A DNA stretch of 64,000 nucleotides, taken from contig NZ_JACJSE010000015.1 in the NCBI RefSeq assembly GCF_014698045.1, positions 1 to 64,000 of the forward strand. The letters run 5' to 3'. Both the position numbers and the translations under genes were made by a program. A model generated the notes under the pieces. The model saw only the letters and a program-made list of their open reading frames with translations. It was not told the origin of the DNA and searched no databases. Shown piece by piece: positions 43,077 to 52,239 of this stretch. Source of the stretch: Aulosira sp. FACHB-615 (GTDB lineage: Bacteria; Cyanobacteriota; Cyanobacteriia; Cyanobacteriales; Nostocaceae). Numbering within the stretch: position 1 is the first letter of the stretch; each line of letters starts with the position of its first letter.

Positions 43077-46000
43077 TTATCGCATTGGTATCTCAATCAC
43101 AAACTCAGTACCTTGATTTAATTCAGAATGGTAAAATAAATTACCCTGATGCTTATCCACTACAATCTGATAACTAATTGATAAACCTAAGCCAGTCCCA
43201 CCACCTACATCTTTAGTGGTAAAAAATGGGTCAAATATTTTTTGACTAATATCTTCTGGAATACCACCACCATTATCTGCGATCGTAATTCTGATCATCC
43301 GAGATGCGGTTAACTCTGTACAAATTTTAATTTGAGGCTGTTGATGATTTTGGAGACATTGAGTATTTAAAAAACTGCCTCTTAACGCATCAATCGCATT
43401 ACTCAAAACATTCATAAAAACTTGATTCAGTTGACCGGCATAACAAGTGACTTCGGGTAAAATAGCATATTCTTTAATTACACCAATTTCTGGCAAATTA
43501 TTTTTTTCTTTTAGTTGATTTTGCAAAATCATTAAAGTATTATCAATACCCTGATGAATATCAACAGGTTTCATATCCGATTCATCTAAGCGAGAGAAAT
43601 TGCGTAAACCTAGAACAATATCTCGAATCCGTGAACTGCCCATTTTCATCGAATCTATCGTTTTCGGTAAATCATCAACCAAAAACTGCAAATCTATTTC
43701 CTCAGTTTTTTCAGCAATTATCGGTGTGGGATTTGGATATTCTTGTTGATATAAATCCATTAAATCTAGTAAATCACTGACATAATCATTCGTATGTACA
43801 ATATTGCCATGAATAAAATTGATGGGATTATTAATTTCATGGGCAATACCAGCTACCATTTGACCCAAAGAAGACATCTTCTCACTTTGAATTAATTGAG
43901 CTTGCGTTCTTTTTAACTCCTGGAGTGCTTGTTGCAATTTGTCGTTTTTATCTTTAAGCTCGTTGGTTCTTTCTGCAACTTTGGCTTCTAAATTATGATT
44001 ATATTCTTCTAATTGTTGCTTAGTTTTATTTAAGTTTTCATAGAGTATCGCATTCTCTAAAGAAATTGTAGCTTGACTAGTGAGAAGTTTGAGGACTTCT
44101 AGGCGATCGTTTGTAAATGCACCTGTAGCTAAATTATTTTCTAGATATAATATCCCCAGCAGTTGGTTTTGATTGATCATCGGCATACACAGCAGACTTT
44201 TTGGTTGTTCCCGCATAACATACATATCTGCCGCTAAAAATGCCTGATTGATCGCATCATCAACCACTAAGATTTCTCGACTACGTTTCACATAATTAAT
44301 TACCGCCTGCGGTACCTCGCTGCAAGACTCTAAATCAATAGAAGTAAATTCTGTATAGATACAAGCTAAATTAAGAATGGAACTAATAGCTCTAACAGTG
44401 AAACTTGAATTATCAGCTTCATTTAAAACTAAAACACATTTAGATGCGCCTACATTTTCCATCACAACTGTCATCATTGTTGACAGCAAATCTGGCAGAT
44501 TAATTTCTCCTGATAGCGCCTGGGAAGCTTTAATCACAGATGCCAAATCTAACATATCGGAAATGCTAGTATTAGAACTCATAACAGTGTCATGACTGCT
44601 GATAGAAGTCTGCATATTATGAGTTAAAGATGTACTAAATTCTGCTTCCCTATGTGGCTGAAAATCTTGGCTGAGTTGTTCTTCCTGAATAATAGCCGCC
44701 AGTAAATAAGGATGACGTTTTTGCAAATCTTGAGCTTTAGTTAATGCTCCCCAACGAACATAACCATAGTAAGCATCAATTAAGTAAGCTTTAGCAATCT
44801 TTTCTTTATCCCAAGTTAAATAAAAATTAGCAGCCAATTCATTAGCTAAGGCTTCTTCATGGATAAATTCATTTTCCTTAGCTGACGAAATAGCACGGTC
44901 ATAAAACTCTATTGCTTCTAGATATTGATTTAGCACTCGATATTTTTCAGCTTCTACTAAATAAAATTTATTTAAATAATTACTAGAAGCACTGAGCGAC
45001 CATCTTTGCATTCTTGCTTGATTTGCTCCAACCTTAGCCAATATCTCTTCCTGTTGAGGCGAGTCAACCTCATGATATATAGCCAAATGAACTAGAGAAT
45101 CATAAAAGAAAAATTGCGGAAATGTAAATTGACCAATTCCCCCAGATAAATACTTTTCAGCATTGATAGCATAATTAATCGCCTCAGAATATTCTCGGAG
45201 TAAATAACATAGATGGAGCTTACAGAGATAGAAATATAACAGAGCATTGATATCGTTGGCTTCTCTGTGGATAGAAAGTAATTCTTCCTCATTGTAGGCT
45301 TCACCAATTAAATAACAAGGATTCTGCACATTATCTTGTAAATTTAAAACAGTCTGTCGGTAAATTTCAATCCAGTAAAAAACTCTATCTTGTTTAATTT
45401 GCTTGACGGCATAACTATAGGTTGCCATCTCTCTTTCTAGAGAGTTTAGTGCTTTCCCACTAAAATATGAAATATAGCAGTATGCTTTGAGAGAATAGGC
45501 AGCAAATTCTAAGTCCCCAGCTTCTAAACCTGCTGAATAAGCTTCTAAAAGATACTTTAAAGATTCACTAACGGGATCTTGCCAATGTTTGACATGGGCA
45601 TTAAATGTCTGAATAACTTTAGCTTTGATTTCTTTATTATTCAATTTAGTTAATAAGCTTGTAGCCAGGTTGCCAAATTTATAGCCAGAGTCAATATCTT
45701 CTACTGCGCCACAAAGCATAAATCCATAGCAAACATACACATACGAGGAGAAATCAGAATTACCATATTCCAAAGATAAGTGGATCTGTTTTACAACTAA
45801 TAAAGGAAATAGTTCTGGAATTACGGTGTAGGCTAAAGCAAGAATACTAGATGAAACACGCATAATTGCTAATGCTGTTGCATCTTGCATAATTGGCAAA
45901 TCTATTAAACTATCAATACTCCTATGAATGAAGTATTGATTTGTTTCATCTATTGCTTGTTGAATGTCTAATCGGCTAGGTTGTTGTGGAAATTCAACGC

Positions 46001-48701
46001 CAAATAATTTCAAAAAATCTAGTCCAGCCTGGACACCTGCTTGTGCTTTGTTTTGCGCTCCAGATGATTGAATAGTAGTTTCAATTACTTTGACTGTATC
46101 TAAATTCGTCTTGGCATTAACTAAAACTATTTGAATAATTTCCTCTGCTTGTGTAAAATCTCCATTTAAATATGCTGCTTCTGCTGCTGTTTCCCATAGA
46201 GATAAAGTTAGTGCATATTCAGTATTCCAAGCATATTCAGGAAGTAGTTTAATGCCTGTATTTAAATATTTCAATGCTGCTGAGTAAGCTGTTGAGGCTA
46301 AAGCTTTACGTCCAGCAGTCAGATTCATTTCTGCAAGTTCATAACGCTGATTTGGATTGGTAATCAACTCTACAGCTATATTAAACTGATTAACTAGCTC
46401 AAAAATTTTCTCCTCTCTTTCTGCTATAGGAATATTTTTTAATAAAAGTAAGCCAATTTTTAAATGAGTTAATTTTTTTTGTTCATTAGCAATTAAAGAA
46501 TAAGCGGCTTGCTGTACACGGTCATGTACAAATTTATATTTAGGAAGTTGATAGTTATTGAGCTTTGATTTATTGGCACTAGGATGATTAATAACGTCTA
46601 ATTTGGCATCATCATCATCTGATAAGAAAATATACCCATCATTTTGCGGGATGATGAGACCTTCAATTAATGACGGCCATAAATCTGATGCCGTATCAAT
46701 CACAGATTTTTCACAGATAATAGCTAAAGTTTTTAAGTCAAACTCGTTACCAATGCAAGCTGCCAGTTGTAATATATTTTGTGTATTTTGCGGCAATTTC
46801 TCTATCTGAATTGCCATAAACTCTACAACATCATCTGTAAAAGTAATAGTTTTAATTGTTGCTAAATCATATTGCCAATATCCCGCTTCAAAATTCAATT
46901 TTATTAACCCTTCATCATATAATCCTTTGAGGAATTGTGTAGCGAAAAAGGGATTTCCTTGAGTTTTAGCAAATACCATTTGTGTTAAAGGTATAGCTAA
47001 TACTTCCGAACAATGAAGTGTATCGGCAATTAAATAGTTTAAACTAGACTGATTTAATGGCAGAAGGTGAATTTGACTTATTTGATTTCCAGATTTCCTA
47101 ATGTCGTTTAATGTTAAAACTAAAGGATGAATATGAGAAACTTCATTATCTCTATATGCACCAATTAGTAATATATTTCCTTGAGTTGCTTCTATGTCGG
47201 TTATTTCACTAATAAGAGTAGGAGAAGTATTTCCACTCATTAATAATTGAATAAATTTTAAAGAAGCATGATCCGCCCATTGTAAATCATCCAAGAATAT
47301 GACTAGTGGTTGGTCTTTTGTTGTGAATACTTGGATAAATCTTTGAAACAATAAGTGAAAGCGATTTTGGGCTGCACTACCAGATAATTCTACAATTTCT
47401 GGTTGTTGACCAATTATTCTGGCTAATTCAGGAATGACATCAAGAATGACCTGTGCTTGTGTGCCTAATGCTGATAATATTTTTATTCTCCATTTTTGAA
47501 GCTCAGTATCATTATCTGCCAATAATTGTCCAATTAAGTTACGTAATGCTTGAATTAAAGCCGACAATGGTATGTCACGTTGAAATTGCTCAAATTTACC
47601 CTTAATAAAATAACTACGTTGTCTAACAATGGGTTTATGAATTTCATTAATGATAGCGGTTTTACCAATGCCAGAAGAACCTGTGACTAATATCATTTCT
47701 GTTTGAGTATTAGCTACCCGCTCAAAAGTATTCAGTAAAGTTTCGACTTCGCGCTGTCGTCCATACAGTTTTTCGGGAATTGTAAATTGACTGGATATAT
47801 CCTTCTGTGCTAATTCAAAAGGTAATATGCTTCCCGTTTCTTGCCATTGTTTTTGGCATATTTCTAAATCATATCTAAGTCCATAACCGCTTTGATAACG
47901 GTCTTCGGCATTTTTAGCAATTAATTTGCTAATAATATCAGAGATAATTGATGGAATATTAGGATTAAGAGAGTTGATTTTTGCTGGCTGTTTAGCAATA
48001 TGAGAATAAACTAGTTCCATTGGGTCGGAACTGATGAATGGTTGACTGCCTGTTAGAAGTTCAAAAAAAGTTATACCCAAAGAATAAAAATCGCTACGGT
48101 AGTCAATAACTCTATTCATCCGTCCTGTTTGTTCAGGGGAAATATAAGCTAAAGTTCCTTCTAAAATATTGGGATTAGTCAAGGATTTAACTTCTTTCGG
48201 TAAAAGTGTAGAGATACTAAAGTCAATAAGTTTGATTTCTTCCGTAGTTGGATGAATTAAAATATTAGCTGGTTTGATATCTTTATGAATAATTCGATGA
48301 CGATGTAGTAGTTCTAAGGTCGTGGTAATTTTAATAGCAATATTAAAAAATTCGTTCAATGACAGGTCACTTTCGCCAATTTTATATTTTTCTAAGCGCC
48401 ATTCTTTGAGAGATATACCACCAAAATCTTCCATAACCAAAACATAGCCATTGCGATAGTTTTCTAGGCTATATGGTTTGACAATACCGGGAATTTCCAG
48501 ATTTTGAGTAATAGTGTATTGGTTGCGAAATTGGGCAATTTCTATAAAAGTGGGATATTCATTCCGCATCAGTTTGAGAATGACAGGTTTTTGGTCTGCT
48601 TCTCTCAAGCCACGATATACTATGGTTTTACTACCATAGTATATTTGCTCAGTAATTTGATAACCAAATATAGGATATATCGTGTCTGATACTGTTAACA
48701 T
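43077..48701 (-). CDS. Ser/Thr kinase - AAA ATPase - GAF - histidine kinase multidomain sensor (HstK type)
   Basis: 1874 residues. 10-275: protein kinase with HKDIKPANIL (catalytic Asp), IDFS in place of DFG, GTLAYISPEQTGRM; glycine loop atypical (YYGSKTIVYRG). 305-600: AAA/ORC-type ATPase, Walker A GSSGIGKT near 340, Walker B FLDDLQWAD. 740-1290: helical, TPR-like repeats. About 1380-1530: GAF. Then coiled coil, H-box MVAGIAHEINNP (His1621), HATPase DNGGGIPED and FFTTKDVGGGTGLGLSIS. Both phosphotransfer modules look intact except the DFS. Such proteins occur in heterocystous cyanobacteria; the input signal is unknown. Confidence 0.93.
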   Translation of the reverse strand: MLTVSDTIYPIFGYQITEQIYYGSKTIVYRGLREADQKPVILKLMRNEYPTFIEIAQFRNQYTITQNLEIPGIVKPYSLENYRNGYVLVMEDFGGISLKEWRLEKYKIGESDLSLNEFFNIAIKITTTLELLHRHRIIHKDIKPANILIHPTTEEIKLIDFSISTLLPKEVKSLTNPNILEGTLAYISPEQTGRMNRVIDYRSDFYSLGITFFELLTGSQPFISSDPMELVYSHIAKQPAKINSLNPNIPSIISDIISKLIAKNAEDRYQSGYGLRYDLEICQKQWQETGSILPFELAQKDISSQFTIPEKLYGRQREVETLLNTFERVANTQTEMILVTGSSGIGKTAIINEIHKPIVRQRSYFIKGKFEQFQRDIPLSALIQALRNLIGQLLADNDTELQKWRIKILSALGTQAQVILDVIPELARIIGQQPEIVELSGSAAQNRFHLLFQRFIQVFTTKDQPLVIFLDDLQWADHASLKFIQLLMSGNTSPTLISEITDIEATQGNILLIGAYRDNEVSHIHPLVLTLNDIRKSGNQISQIHLLPLNQSSLNYLIADTLHCSEVLAIPLTQMVFAKTQGNPFFATQFLKGLYDEGLIKLNFEAGYWQYDLATIKTITFTDDVVEFMAIQIEKLPQNTQNILQLAACIGNEFDLKTLAIICEKSVIDTASDLWPSLIEGLIIPQNDGYIFLSDDDDAKLDVINHPSANKSKLNNYQLPKYKFVHDRVQQAAYSLIANEQKKLTHLKIGLLLLKNIPIAEREEKIFELVNQFNIAVELITNPNQRYELAEMNLTAGRKALASTAYSAALKYLNTGIKLLPEYAWNTEYALTLSLWETAAEAAYLNGDFTQAEEIIQIVLVNAKTNLDTVKVIETTIQSSGAQNKAQAGVQAGLDFLKLFGVEFPQQPSRLDIQQAIDETNQYFIHRSIDSLIDLPIMQDATALAIMRVSSSILALAYTVIPELFPLLVVKQIHLSLEYGNSDFSSYVYVCYGFMLCGAVEDIDSGYKFGNLATSLLTKLNNKEIKAKVIQTFNAHVKHWQDPVSESLKYLLEAYSAGLEAGDLEFAAYSLKAYCYISYFSGKALNSLEREMATYSYAVKQIKQDRVFYWIEIYRQTVLNLQDNVQNPCYLIGEAYNEEELLSIHREANDINALLYFYLCKLHLCYLLREYSEAINYAINAEKYLSGGIGQFTFPQFFFYDSLVHLAIYHEVDSPQQEEILAKVGANQARMQRWSLSASSNYLNKFYLVEAEKYRVLNQYLEAIEFYDRAISSAKENEFIHEEALANELAANFYLTWDKEKIAKAYLIDAYYGYVRWGALTKAQDLQKRHPYLLAAIIQEEQLSQDFQPHREAEFSTSLTHNMQTSISSHDTVMSSNTSISDMLDLASVIKASQALSGEINLPDLLSTMMTVVMENVGASKCVLVLNEADNSSFTVRAISSILNLACIYTEFTSIDLESCSEVPQAVINYVKRSREILVVDDAINQAFLAADMYVMREQPKSLLCMPMINQNQLLGILYLENNLATGAFTNDRLEVLKLLTSQATISLENAILYENLNKTKQQLEEYNHNLEAKVAERTNELKDKNDKLQQALQELKRTQAQLIQSEKMSSLGQMVAGIAHEINNPINFIHGNIVHTNDYVSDLLDLMDLYQQEYPNPTPIIAEKTEEIDLQFLVDDLPKTIDSMKMGSSRIRDIVLGLRNFSRLDESDMKPVDIHQGIDNTLMILQNQLKEKNNLPEIGVIKEYAILPEVTCYAGQLNQVFMNVLSNAIDALRGSFLNTQCLQNHQQPQIKICTELTASRMIRITIADNGGGIPEDISQKIFDPFFTTKDVGGGTGLGLSISYQIVVDKHQGNLFYHSELNQGTEFVIEIPMR

Positions 48702-49157
48702 CTCAGCCTTTGCCTTGAACTAAGGACTATTATTTCAGTATTCCCAGAAATCAATTACTAATATCATTAGAATAACGAAAATTTTGTTATGATTTTTTAT
48801 AAATATGCTTTGTAATAGAAAAATTAGTTATTAACAAAAGTTTAGTAATAACAAATAATTATTAATTTGCAGTGTCATTTATATTGCATAAAAGCGTATA
48901 TGCGTATAATTATAAAATCAAGATATTTTTTGCACCTAAGAAAAATAATCGAGTAGAGATTTTTCTATTAATATCTCTACTCGATTATTTTTGGTAATTA
49001 TTGACTACTAGTAATGTTATTTCTTTCTAGAAAATTTACGATTTATAGTACTTTTTCTAGTAAAAGACTAGAAAGTTATACTATATTTAATCGAGATTGA
49101 ATGAGAATTTGGAGAAGAAACTATTAAAGGCAACAGAGACTAAAGCAAGTTTGAACT
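48702..49157. other. Gap holding the response regulator terminator
   Basis: 456 bases, very AT-rich, no gene seen. Contains the terminator at 48941-48992. The kinase promoter should lie at 48705-48930; CGTATATGCGTATAAT near 48894 resembles a -10 box but is on the + strand. Confidence 0.5.
48941..48992 (-). terminator. Bidirectional intrinsic terminator, perfect 20-bp stem
   Basis: The left arm 48941-48960 (AAAAATAATCGAGTAGAGAT) and right arm 48973-48992 are exact complements, with a 12-base loop and T-rich ends on both strands. It ends transcripts of the response regulator gene. Confidence 0.9.
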
Positions 49158-49808
49158 TTACTTAATTTTCTGTTTAATAAAGGTGACTACCTGAGCTAAC
49201 TGTTTTTTCAAGCCATCTATTTCAGTTTGCATTTGAACTATTTTCTCATTCAGTGCTTTAATTTCTGCTAAAGAAGCTGTTTCAACAGGAGATGCTGATG
49301 GTAGTGGCGAGTGGTCAATACTGACTGTAGCTACTGTTTCTTGTTCGGCGATCGCACTTGCACTAGTTGTACCTGTACTAGCGCCATTTTTAGCCGCCCC
49401 AACTCCTACTAAAGCAGGTTCAGGACGTGGCAGCTTGGCCTTAGCCATTGCTGATTTAATCGCGTCAATCAGTTGCTTTTTATCAAATGGTTTACCTAGA
49501 AAATCAAAATATTCAAATGGTTCGGGGATTTTTTCGGTAACTTCTTCCTTGCGACCAGACATGATCACTAAAGGAATTTTTCTTAAATCCGGCTGGGCTT
49601 GAATTTGTTGAAAAACTTCCCAGCCACTCATTTTTGGCAGTAGGAAATCTAACATAATCAAGCTGAGTTTTTCTTGACGGATAAAATTAAGTCCTTCCAC
49701 CCCGTCTTTTGCTTCTAATACCTCGAAGTTACCTGGAGGTAACATTTCTCGGACTTTTACCCTGACAACGGTAGTGTCATCGATAACTAAAATTTTGTTA
49801 CTGGCCAC
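49158..49808 (-). CDS. CheY-like response regulator with C-terminal coiled coil
   Basis: 216 residues. Receiver domain 1-125: KILVIDDTTVVRV, phospho-acceptor Asp54 in LIMLDFLLPKMSG, VIMSGRK and Lys106 in FLGKPFDK. Then a Ser/Thr/Ala-rich linker (140-178) and a coiled coil LAEIKALNEKIVQMQTEIDGLKKQL. No DNA-binding domain, so it acts by protein contact. Upstream of, and convergent with nothing near, the kinase gene on the same strand, from which it is separated by its terminator. Confidence 0.9.
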   Translation of the reverse strand: MASNKILVIDDTTVVRVKVREMLPPGNFEVLEAKDGVEGLNFIRQEKLSLIMLDFLLPKMSGWEVFQQIQAQPDLRKIPLVIMSGRKEEVTEKIPEPFEYFDFLGKPFDKKQLIDAIKSAMAKAKLPRPEPALVGVGAAKNGASTGTTSASAIAEQETVATVSIDHSPLPSASPVETASLAEIKALNEKIVQMQTEIDGLKKQLAQVVTFIKQKIK

Positions 49809-49950
49809 GACTGATTTCTCTAACAGAAAATTTAAGTTGCATTACGGCTATGCCGCTTGACCTTGAGAGTCATCCCACTATATCTAAATTTTTTATGGAT
49901 TGGGGGATAGTATATTTCGGTATAAATAGCTGGAGATTTATCTAGGATTT

Positions 49951-50874
49951 ATGACTTTGTTACCATCAGGGGAATTTAAGTCCGAAATTATGGCTATGCC
50001 TAGCTGGTTACGCCGCCCGATTGGCAAAGCCAGTGAAATTTCTACCGTACAAAGCATTATTAAACAGCGTCAAATTCACACGATTTGCGAAGAGGGACGT
50101 TGCCCTAACAGGGGAGAGTGCTATGCCCAGAAAACGGCTACTTTTTTGCTGATGGGGCCTACTTGCACCCGTGCTTGTGCTTTTTGTCAAGTTGATAAAG
50201 GCCATGCACCAATGCCGCTTGATTTAGCAGAACCCCAGAAGGTAGCAGAGGCAGTCCAGCTTCTAGGATTAAATTATGTGGTGTTAACTTCTGTGGCGCG
50301 GGATGATTTACCAGATCAAGGAGCGGGACATTTTGTCAAAACAATGGAGGCGGTGAGACAGTTAAACCCTGACACTCAAATTGAAGTACTCACACCAGAT
50401 TTTTGGGGTGGTGCGGGTGTGGGTGAGGCAGGACAGCGCCAACGGATTGAATTGATTGTGAATGCCAAACCTGCTTGTTTTAATCACAATATTGAGACGG
50501 TACAACGGTTAACTGGGCGAGTGCGTCGGGGGGCAAAATACGATCGCTCCCTGCAAGTCTTGGCTATAGTGAAAGAAATTGACCCGACTATCCCCACCAA
50601 GTCTGGTTTAATGCTGGGACATGGCGAAACTGTCGAAGAAGTTCTCGAAACAATGGCAGATTTAAGAACTATAGGCTGCGATCGCTTAACTATTGGTCAG
50701 TATATGCGTCCTTCCTTAGATCATCTGCCAGTACAAAAATACTGGACTCCAGAGGAATTTGATGAGCTTGGTAGTTTAGCATGGAAAATGGGATTCACTC
50801 ATGTCCGTTCTGGGCCTCTGGTTCGCAGTTCTTACCATGCAGGAGAAGATACAAGTGTGAAGCCTGAAGTCTGA
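49951..50874 (+). CDS. lipA: Lipoyl synthase
   Basis: 307 residues, radical SAM. Auxiliary cluster ligands CEEGRCPNRGEC, radical SAM CTRACAFC (CxxxCxxC), then EVLTPDFWGG and NHNIETVQRLTGRVRRGAKYDRSL. Inserts two sulfurs into octanoyl groups of 2-oxoacid dehydrogenase subunits. Start at 49951 chosen because MAMPSWLRRPIGKA, at 49990, is also plausible. The last residues lie in a TGTGAAGCCTGAAGTC repeat. Confidence 0.95.
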   Translation: MTLLPSGEFKSEIMAMPSWLRRPIGKASEISTVQSIIKQRQIHTICEEGRCPNRGECYAQKTATFLLMGPTCTRACAFCQVDKGHAPMPLDLAEPQKVAEAVQLLGLNYVVLTSVARDDLPDQGAGHFVKTMEAVRQLNPDTQIEVLTPDFWGGAGVGEAGQRQRIELIVNAKPACFNHNIETVQRLTGRVRRGAKYDRSLQVLAIVKEIDPTIPTKSGLMLGHGETVEEVLETMADLRTIGCDRLTIGQYMRPSLDHLPVQKYWTPEEFDELGSLAWKMGFTHVRSGPLVRSSYHAGEDTSVKPEV

Positions 50875-50999
50875 ATTACAACTCATTACTCATAACCCAC
50901 CACTCCTCCCTCGCTAGACAAATATTTTTAACGAATCTGGGTAATTGGTGCAGCTATTTGGTATTTCTGAAAAAGTCATGACATTAAGGAGAACCTCTT

Positions 51000-51137
51000 A
51001 TGGCTACTCAAAACAAAAGTTCCGCAGTGGCAGACAGTGGAGCAAAGCCTCCCTATCCATTTCGTACAGGTTGGGCGTTGCTGCTGTTAGCTCTTAACTT
51101 GTTGGTAGCAGCCTACTATTTCCACATCATTGAATAA
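51000..51137 (+). CDS. psaX: Photosystem I 4.8 kDa protein PsaX
   Basis: 45 residues: MATQNKSSAVADSGAKPPYP, then FRTGWALLLLALNLLVAAYYFHIIE. The KPxYxFRTxWAxLLLAxNxLVAAYYF core is PsaX, a single-helix peripheral subunit of photosystem I that binds a chlorophyll in Thermosynechococcus. AAGGAGAA precedes the start by 8 bases. Present only in some cyanobacteria. Confidence 0.93.
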   Translation: MATQNKSSAVADSGAKPPYPFRTGWALLLLALNLLVAAYYFHIIE

Positions 51138-51158
51138 TTAGAAGTGGGCTGGTGCTGC

Positions 51159-52049
51159 TCAAATCGTGCCTTTAAATAAACCTTTGGGGCGAATGAGCAG
51201 CACCAAAATCATAATTAGTAGGGCAATACCTTGTTTGTATTGTGAACCCAGCCAAATAGTGCTAACTTCCTGAGCAATGCCAATGATAAAAGCTGCGGCG
51301 ATCGCTCCATAAGGGTTCCCAATTCCGCCTAAAATTACTGAAGCAAACAATGGCAAAATTAAAAACCATCCCATATTAGGGCGCACCGCCGTAATTAAAC
51401 CGTACATACTTCCACCCAAGGAAGTGAGTGTACCAGCAATCAGCCAAGTCCAAAGAATAACTTGCTCAACATTGATACCGGAAACTCTAGCTAAATCTAA
51501 ATCATCTGCGACAGCTCGCATTGCTTTACCAATTTTGGTGTTTTGCAGGAGGTAATGCAGCCCCACAATTGCTAACACAGCTAGACCTAAAACCAAAAGT
51601 TGATTTTGGGGGATTTTGACACCAAAAAAGTCCCAAGCAGAAGTCACAGGAACATTGTAGTTTTGGTTTTTGCCACCCCAAACTAAGATAATGCCATTAC
51701 GTAAAAATAAAGCTAGACCAATAGAAATAATAATCAGCGTTGTGGAAGTGGCACGAATTAAGCGCATCTTTGACCACAATAACTTTTCTGATAGCAGCAT
51801 CGCGCCGACAGTTCCCACGGCTGCCAAAATCATCGATAGCCAGATATTCACCCCAGCTGCATTTACCAACAGCGTCAAATACGCACCTAAAGTCAGAAAA
51901 TCACCATGAGCAAAATTCGATAACCGTAAAATCCCGTAGGTGAGGGTCAGACCAACCGCAGCTAAAGCAATAATGCTTCCTAAAGCAATACCATTGACAA
52001 TTAGTTGTAGAACTTGTTGTATATCTTGTTGTAGAACTTGTGGAACCAT
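51159..52049 (-). CDS. Branched-chain/neutral amino acid ABC transporter permease, LivH type
   Basis: 296 residues, about eight membrane helices. LRLSNFAHGDFLTLGAYLTLLV, MRAVADDLDLARVSGINVEQV (EAA-like loop with G) and GSMYGLITAVRPNMGWFLILPLFASVILGGIGNPYG are LivH/NatD hallmarks. In Anabaena the NatD subunit of the neutral amino acid system has this form. Partner LivM, LivF/LivG or binding protein genes are not here. It converges on psaX. Confidence 0.9.
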   Translation of the reverse strand: MVPQVLQQDIQQVLQLIVNGIALGSIIALAAVGLTLTYGILRLSNFAHGDFLTLGAYLTLLVNAAGVNIWLSMILAAVGTVGAMLLSEKLLWSKMRLIRATSTTLIIISIGLALFLRNGIILVWGGKNQNYNVPVTSAWDFFGVKIPQNQLLVLGLAVLAIVGLHYLLQNTKIGKAMRAVADDLDLARVSGINVEQVILWTWLIAGTLTSLGGSMYGLITAVRPNMGWFLILPLFASVILGGIGNPYGAIAAAFIIGIAQEVSTIWLGSQYKQGIALLIMILVLLIRPKGLFKGTI

Positions 52050-52239
52050 GATTTTTACGCAAATTAGTTACTCTAAAGAAATTAGACTTGAGTGATTTAT
52101 TCTAAAACTAGTGTTACGTCTGTTACCATAAACAGTAAAAGTTAGAGTTTGTGAACAATTAGGATTTGTGAGCTAATATACATAGAATCTTGTTCGCAAT
52201 TTTGCGCCAGGCTAAACTTGTTCAACGGTCTAGTTGACC

